From the NCBI GenBank assembly GCA_026182355.1, contig JAPFBL010000171.1, positions 62,001 through 126,000 of the forward strand: 64,000 nucleotides of DNA, read 5' to 3'. Below are positions 57,509 to 64,000 of the stretch, one piece after another (the stretch's first letter is position 1; every line of letters begins with the position of its first letter). Source of the DNA: Hermatobates lingyangjiaoensis. Lineage: Eukaryota > Arthropoda > Insecta > Hemiptera > Hermatobatidae. A program made the translations under genes and the position numbers. Below the pieces are notes generated by a model. It made no database searches. It was given only the letters and a program-made list of their open reading frames with translations, and was not told the DNA's origin.

Positions 57509-57674
57509 GCATGCTCAATCGTCTTGAAAGTTTAAAATTTAGTGAATGGGGCCCCCAAGAACCATGCAAGAGAAGCCCATGGTATGGGTTTAACACGTAA
57601 GATCTTAGAAGAAGGAACAACTATTTTGCAGATGAACAGTGATAGTAATAGATTAAAAATAATTGAGGCACTCT
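57373..57674. mobile_element. Palindromic pair of Penelope-like element 3' fragments
   Basis: Left arm about 57373-57508 (minus) and right arm about 57537-57674 (plus), with a spacer of about 28 bases. Both arms encode the same protein end. The pair is embedded in (TA)n (57293-57334 and about 57358-57372 on the left, 57729-57767 on the right). It is the only place in the window with recognisable Penelope-like coding sequence. Confidence 0.85.
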
Positions 57675-57722
57675 ATATTAAAGATTTGAATCCTGTTCTA
57701 AATTCACAAATAAGTCATATGA

Positions 57723-57725
<3 letters not shown>
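57539..57725 (+). pseudogene. GIY-YIG endonuclease C-terminal fragment, right copy
   Basis: The + frame reads NGAPKNHAREAHG, then LTRKILEEGTTIL, then RLKIIEALYIKDLNPVLNSQ. GIY-YIG nucleases of Penelope-like elements typically end with a conserved Glu in an IIEALxIK helix and a closing PxLN; both are here. The catalytic GIY-YIG strands and the reverse transcriptase are absent, so it is a 5'-truncated, non-functional piece. A stop precedes it at 57533. Confidence 0.7.
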
Positions 57726-57769
<44 letters not shown>

Positions 57770-57953
57770 GTCTTGTATGTGTTGCATAAACTACCCTCTT
57801 TTATTTTTTAAGTTTTAATATACTACTGAGAGCAAAATTAAAGTATAATTATATATAAACATAGAAAATAGTTTCTTATAGTGATATTGTTTTAGAATAA
57901 AATGTAATATTCATCATTAGTTGTGCAATCCGTAATTGTGTGGTATTTACTCA

Positions 57954-58133
57954 TTCTGAGGTAAAATGGATAAACCAACAAAAGTCTTCACACAAATGAA
58001 GTTCTATTCAACAGCAACAACGCGTTTCGAACACTTTGTCTTCCTGATGATGAACACAAAGTGTTCGAAACGCGTTGTTGCTGTTGAATAAAACTTCATT
58101 TGTTTATTTATCCATTTTACCTCAGAATGAAAT
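57954..58133. repeat. Family G palindromic pair
   Basis: Outer ends CATTCTGAGGTAAAATGGAT and ATCCATTTTACCTCAGAATG. Both arms contain AACAACGCGTTTCGAACAC or its complement. The right arm holds the hammerhead-like motif. Confidence 0.92.
58041..58079 (+). ncRNA. Hammerhead-ribozyme-like motif (family G)
   Basis: CUGAUGA, extra U, helix II GAACAC/GUGUUC with loop AAA, GAAA, self-complementary ACGCGU, U. Helix I pairs poorly. Confidence 0.6.
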
Positions 58134-58139
58134 ATACAT

Positions 58140-60425
58140 ATATTCTATTTTATTTTACGGTTGATATCAGTCACAAGTTTTATATTCATATATTATACTG
58201 ATAAAAAAGTCAGAAATAAAAGGAATTTACAATCTTGTTATATGTTTACTAAAAACTTGTATTGATAATTAGTTATATACAAACATATATTGAAATGACT
58301 TTTTGCATATTTTTTTATTTGGATAATAAAAGGGAAAATCAGTTACAACTACATCGTTATATATATATCACTTCTTTATGGCTGATGAACATGAATTTTA
58401 CAAAAACAACTTTTAAGAATTACATTAGAAATATCAACATATGTTGTGCAACTAGGATCAACAATTTCTATTTATCAGCACCTAGTATTCATAAACAATA
58501 CCAAGATTATAATAGACGGAAACGGTAGAATAAGACAGGGATTTCCCGAAGTCTTCTTAGTTAAAGAATGCAAATCAACAGTGGCTTTTGCATAAACAAC
58601 AGTGATAGCGTACTGCAACTATTGCATAAACATAGAACCATCAGCATGTAATACGCTTTCATAAAATAACTGGACGGCGTGTTTCAAAAGCTTAAGTCAC
58701 AAATCAACCAACCACACATCTTCTTGCGTACAGACCAAACATATTATAATTTGTACCAAAGTGGTTGTTAGAGATATTAAAAAATGAATCATCTTCCCAT
58801 GGAATATTTCTCCTTTCATTTTCATGGTTGGTTTTTTTTTCATCAATCCAAGTCAACTTACTTTGGACATTTAAATTTAATTAGTTCAGTAACTGGATGG
58901 TGGAGGAACAGAATTTCTAGGTCTAGTATAGTTTTTGATCATCATTCCTTAAAAATTCAGTCAGAATATTTTCTATAAATTGTTATGGTTACAGAAAGAG
59001 TATAATTTAGAAAAAAAAATGCAGGATGTTGTTGAGATAAGACCTTATCAGTCTTTCCTTCAACATTTCTCGCTAACCTTTCGTCTGTAATCACCTCCCT
59101 TATAAACACACGAAAAAAAAAATTGGGAGTAAGCTGAGAGTTGGTCGTATAGTGACTTAATTGACCGACTGAACAGAGAGCTAGGAAAGCCTTCCACACT
59201 TGGGCTTCAACCAATTAAATCAAACCTGTTTGAAGAGCTCCTCTACTTTCATTCATACCCGGCACGCCTTTCAAATCCTAGAACCAACTTCTCCAACGGT
59301 AAAACTGCACTATATAAAAAAAAAGATCCTGTGTTAAACCTGAGTCACGCACCTTCCTCAAATAAATCTTATATTCTGGTATTAAGTTTAGTATTTATTC
59401 TTCAAACAAATCAATCAAGGTTTGGTTTTTTTTTTAAATTATATCTTTAACTGAATGTTAATTCTATGGAATCTAATATTAATGAAGCGTTATTGTCTTC
59501 AGAATGTATGAAGGTAGTAATTTAGGCATAAAAAGCGTAATAAATTTATTATGAATAGCTTATCTTCTCTTTTCTAAGTGAGGTGATTATCATTTGTATT
59601 TGGTAGACCTTTAGCTATACTTTAAGTTCTACAGCTACTGACTTATTATTTTTTTTGAGTATCCTGTCTCTAACAGATACATTGTTTTGTTTTTCCCTAT
59701 TATAATTGTTCTCGTCTTAAATAGTGTAGCTATTTCATAAATTAAGAAGACAACTGTAATTGGAAAGTCTAGTAAGTGTGCGCCCCTCCACAAACACATA
59801 CCATACGAACACACAAAACACTTTTTAAAATGTTATTAAGAAATTATCAACAATAATTAAAAAAGTGTTCTGAACTTTCATAATCATCTTATACAATGCA
59901 ACAAATGTTGTACAATCTGTCATAGAAGATAACTATGAAAAAAATAAAATTTCGCTTCATCTGAATCTAAATGCCCCCCTAAGGAACAAGTGATGTGGAT
60001 CTCCATGTAAATACTGTATATATAATTAGATTTACTTTTAAATTATGTACAAGAAACTATGATATGTGAAATTTTCCAATAAAATCTACGGACACGATTT
60101 CAAATGACTTTATAAGAGAGTTGGGGAATAGAACTATTTATAATTTTAATCCCATTTGATGTCAGGAATACAACATCAGTGCACCATTAACAACGAGGGT
60201 TAATAGAATAAAATTGATCAGGTATTCGAGAGCCCTTTTTGTTTAAACCACTAAAGTGATCAATAATTATGTCGATCTGAGTTCTATATTAAGAATGCTT
60301 TCAGTGAAGTTGGGTGAAGGAATATTTGAGGTTTTTTCAAGGGTTTTATACTAGGCAGGAGCGAAGAGAGTGTGTGAGTGAGAAAGAAGCTTACCGTTAA
60401 GGCAAGGGGAGGATTTCATAAACGA
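58140..60425. other. AT-rich non-coding DNA
   Basis: No gene supported. Confidence 0.5.
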
Positions 60426-60429
60426 CGTC

Positions 60430-60620
60430 ATACATCATAATAAATCGCAGGGCAGGATAAGTTGGGACGAGCTGACGTTCCAATAAATATCATTGTTTAT
60501 TAAAGACTGGTTAAACGGTGCGTTTTAACGGCAGATCGAGGCTGCTGGTTGCTGTCGATCTGCCCCGCCTCAGGCAAGAGCCGCTCCCCTGCCTTTTCAC
60601 CGACCTATTCATCAGGCACA
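60430..60620. promoter_or_regulatory. GC-rich island with hairpin, candidate enhancer
   Basis: Contains a forkhead-type TTGTTTATTAAAG, a perfect 9-bp stem GCAGATCGA/TCGATCTGC (60531-60539 and 60555-60563) around GCTGCTGGTTGCTG, and CCCCGCCTCAGG. Sharp GC contrast with flanks. Confidence 0.3.
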
Positions 60621-62590
60621 GGTCTTCAGAAAACGCGCTTCACTTCTTCCTACACTCCAAGCCCATCTTGCTTGCTTCTTCATGTGAAACTTAGCAACTT
60701 TCCAAATTGCATAACGAAATGATGTACGTCCTTATTGATCTCAGTAGTAGTTATTTTCCCATGCTATAGTAGTATTCATATCTATTTTACATTTTATAAA
60801 AAAGGAACTCTGAAAACGCTTAGCTAAGACTATTAATTGGTACAGAAGCAAAGTTATCTCTATTGTACGTGCGATGGAGCAACCATCTCATATGCTATAA
60901 ATTATTAGAAACAAATGTCTAGATTTGCATTTTAATCTTGATAAACTCTCGAGATTTTATTAATTTAATAATCTTTCAAGCGATTTAAAGATTTTACCAT
61001 TTTTATGTACTATTATAGTATCCTAAACAATATTCATAAAGCCTTCTGTCACATACAAAGGTTAGTTAATGCCATATTTGATTTTCCGACAGTGACAATA
61101 TATGTGGACCTTAAATACCTTTGAAACAGCTCACAATTCAGTTGCTTCTACACGTTCAGTTTTAAATTCTTTTATAGCTAGTTTTTAGAAATTCACTAAA
61201 TAAAATGTCTCTTATAATTGAACGAAACAGTTATTCCTGTACAAAGTTTTGTTCTATTTGTTTATAATTGAATTAGAAACTATGATATTGTCAAGTTGAC
61301 AAAAACAGTTCGTGATTTATTTGAAAAATACGCTGCTAGAATGTTTTATGAAAATTAGTTAGTTGCTTGAGTTATAATTGTTTACTGTGTGTTTTAACGA
61401 AAGGTTGATACTCAGTATTTTATACTCAAGCGTTATTACTTGAATGACATGAATTAAAGAATGGAGGAGTACCGACTGTAGTAGTTATAAATGAGAGTAG
61501 GGAATTACAGGTAGATAATGTTTCATTTCATATTATATTCAAGAATTGATTGCAATCGAATAATGTTAAACGTTTGCTCTCTAAGACGAATTGCACTAAT
61601 TAAGTTAATAAAGTGATGCTTCGGCCGCTATGACACTGAAAGGCTGTTTGGTCGGTGTGATATTTCATGTTTTTAAGGGTTGGCATTTGGAGTATGGCAG
61701 AGAGATGCTCGGCCCGTTGTAGTAACTCAGCGTGAAGAGAGTATGATAGCTGTGAGAAGGATCACTTGAAGGTAACAAATGGAAGGTTTGGTTCAGTTTT
61801 GATGGAGTGCCAATTAGGAGAGGATGTGAAATATTGACTCGTGGGTCTCGATAAGTCAATGTCTACTAATTAAAACAGAGATCAGGAGGCAGTGGAACAG
61901 ACAGGTGGCGCCCGATCCTCCACTCTCCTGCGAGTGGAGTCCGACTATGTCTTATGCAAACATACAAATAAGTATAAAGTGTCTCTTCTACAGTTGTGTT
62001 CTTTGCCTTTAATCCTTATAACAGAAGAATAATAACTGCACACCAACTAGATTAAAAGTTCCAAAAAAATTTGTTTGCATCACTTTTTGTCAAATAATCC
62101 AGATTTTAAAAAATGATACCATTTAGATGTTCATTCACTATTAGGAGTTGAGGCCTTTTTCTAATTCTTGTACTAAGCAGGGGATCTCCGGTTAAATTGT
62201 CACATTGAAACCGAGTTCTAGGCTACAGATTAAGGAGGTAGCCTCCCAGGCGTCAAGAATTTCTACCAAAATGAAACCAAATTTGTAGTCTTTTATGAAT
62301 CAATGAATTTTATGAGCTTTTGACTTTAGCACCGGTATTCTTTGAATGGCATTTCAATAATACTCTCGATTTGGGCTGTACAAAACTGAACATTTGATGT
62401 TATAACCAACTCAGCGACTTTCCCGAAAGGAAACTGAAGTACAACGATATTGTGGCAAAGTTTATCCTTGATAATAACCTAATCTACACCTTGTCTGTTT
62501 CCTTATGTTTAAATCATAAAAAAATATCGATGGATGTAATGATTTTATTATTATATTTCTTGCCGTCTACATTAAAGTAGATAAAATGAT
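60621..62590. other. AT-rich DNA with one GC-richer patch
   Basis: 61860-61930 is GC-richer (GACAGGTGGCGCCCG). No gene supported. Confidence 0.45.
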
Positions 62591-62595
62591 TTCAC

Positions 62596-62740
62596 ATAAA
62601 CATGTGAAATAATAATCAATGATCAAACCACAATATGAAATGGTAAAACAAGACTAAGATTTTTCAACAGTTAGGTTTTTGACTCTAGTGAAGACCACTT
62701 GTTATGGTTGAAAGATCTTAGTCTTGTTTCCCATTTTTTT
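62596..62740. repeat. Family A palindromic pair, decayed
   Basis: A compressed pair: the left arm TCAATGATCAAACCACAAT and CAAGACTAAGAT survive, and the right arm retains GAAAGATCTTAGTC. The core reads CUAGUGA, so it is not expected to cleave. Confidence 0.75.
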
Positions 62741-62759
62741 AGTCTTAATCTCCTTTAAG

Positions 62760-63322
62760 GGTTAACATAAATAACAGTCAGTTCTTTGAACTTAGGAATC
62801 TAGGATAACAGTATTAGTAAGACAAAAAAAACATTTGTTTTGGCCAAACAGTCATTAGTCACTGCTGGGAGAGACCGAGCAGTGTGGGAAGTTAAGTGAA
62901 TCGTAGGTTGGTAACCTCAATATACGATTTCTTGTTCAGTTTGCAGAAAAAAAAAACTTTTTTTATTTGTCATTACTGACATGCATTTATCCTACGCATG
63001 ACACTTATTTATACAGAACAGTTTACTAGCCTAATTACAGCACGTATATCAATAAAAACAACGAACTAAAATTAGAAAAGCATTGAAATGAGATAACTAA
63101 TCACTAGGATATATTAAAAAAATGCGATTAATAGAAACAAATTGTAAAAAATTACAACTAAAGAAAGCGTATTAGTATAATTTATTAAACAAATTCAACA
63201 ACTTATAAATAATATATCATAACTACTTATGCCAAGAAAGAAGAAGAAGTTAAAAATAATAATTAAGTAATCATCGAAATAAGCAAATACACACACACAC
63301 ACACACACATATATACACACGC

Positions 63323-63357
<35 letters not shown>

Positions 63358-64000
63358 GCTAGTAGCAAGAAGTTAGTAGAATTGAATCTCTCAGTCTGAA
63401 GATCGTGAATGCCGAGACTGCAGTTCACTTTAATGATATATATTTGAACGAAGATCTGCTGCCGATTTATACTAATATATACATATAGTTCAAAGTTGAA
63501 AATAAAACACAAATTAAAAGAAAAGACACACACAATCTAATTTTTTCTTATAACTGTCTTCAAGAAAGCAAAGGTAAACAGATTAAACACATGGTGGAAT
63601 AACAGTTATAAGCATTCAGTGTAGCCACGTGAGTGCTGGGTTAAAAAGAAATTTCGAAACAAAGTAGGTAAGAAATAAATGGATGAGTCTAGTAACGAAG
63701 AAAACAGTATGTTAGAGACTTACAGTATGTTAGAGACATACACTATGTTAGACATGGTCATAAATTATAAGGTGATTAAGGAAGAAAACTATAAAATTAG
63801 TACATATTAGCACAAAATTTATTATACTAAACAAATTACCCCAAATATAATACAAAAACAGAAAAGTTTTAAGATCAGTCACAGTAGCTCTTTGTAAACG
63901 AACTGAATTTTGAAGTTATAGTTGTCTTTTTAATAACATATTTCACAACAAACTACCTCCGTAATTTTTTAGCAATTTTTCTTTCGAATTTATTATGGTT
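62760..64000. other. AT-rich non-coding DNA with CA/TA tract
   Basis: A CA-to-TA microsatellite lies at 63288-63357. The open frame over 63195-63533 is a product of it. Nothing else supported. Confidence 0.5.

Noticed and set aside
62860..62930. 5S rRNA-derived element, because of GGAAGTTAAG
   Set aside because: The match is limited to about ten bases and the 5S internal promoter elements are not present.

Overview
This is an AT-rich, intron- and repeat-dominated eukaryotic window from a large, sparsely genic nuclear genome, with no prokaryotic features. Long TG/CA and TA microsatellites are common. A tRNA-derived SINE ends in CCTAA repeats, the complement of the arthropod telomere repeat TTAGG. 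Together with many Penelope-like retroelement fragments this suggests an arthropod or another invertebrate, but the identification is tentative.

Coding content is minimal. The best-supported gene piece is a first coding exon on the + strand at 31211-31414. It resembles the N-terminal part of a PR/SET (PRDM) domain, nearest in my reading to PRDM13, and ends at a gtaagt donor in phase 0. Upstream, 30780-31210 is a GC-rich promoter-like region with two inverted CCAAT boxes, a GC box and a palindromic CACGTG E-box. No continuation of the PR domain is seen to the end of the window, so the first intron may exceed 32 kb. Its isolated GC-rich islands (36.5, 39.7, 42.4, 45.4, 47.9, 53.1 and 60.5 kb) are candidate enhancers. 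Weaker exon candidates are at 2299-2414 (-), 13646-13940 (-) and 42375-42443 (+).

The rest is mobile and repeated DNA. 4256-5419 is an 89-bp satellite. 11192-11275, 43168-43497 and about 43842-44047 are copies of one SINE family, two of them with perfect target-site duplications. 22649-23096 is a 5'-truncated non-LTR retrotransposon with a poly(A) tail and a 12-bp duplication. 28135-28923 is an unidentified 789-bp insert between perfect 14-bp duplications. 17516-17891 is a foldback element.

The most striking content is a dispersed set of about 20 hammerhead-ribozyme-like motifs in at least seven sequence families (3.2, 8.1, 23.6, 24.3-25.5, 26.3, 32.5-33.9, 40.9-41.1, 51.2-51.7, 54.5-56.4 and 58.0 kb). 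Each has CUGANGA, one extra nucleotide, a helix II hairpin and GAAA, usually followed by a self-complementary 4-6 nt helix III; most then have a 3-4 bp helix I. Many lie as head-to-head palindromic pairs bounded by (TA)n. A 637-bp unit repeated about 4.7 times at 53933-56888 carries one per unit. A palindromic pair at 57373-57674 encodes the C-terminal end of a GIY-YIG endonuclease, as in Penelope-like elements, which links the ribozymes to that retroelement class.
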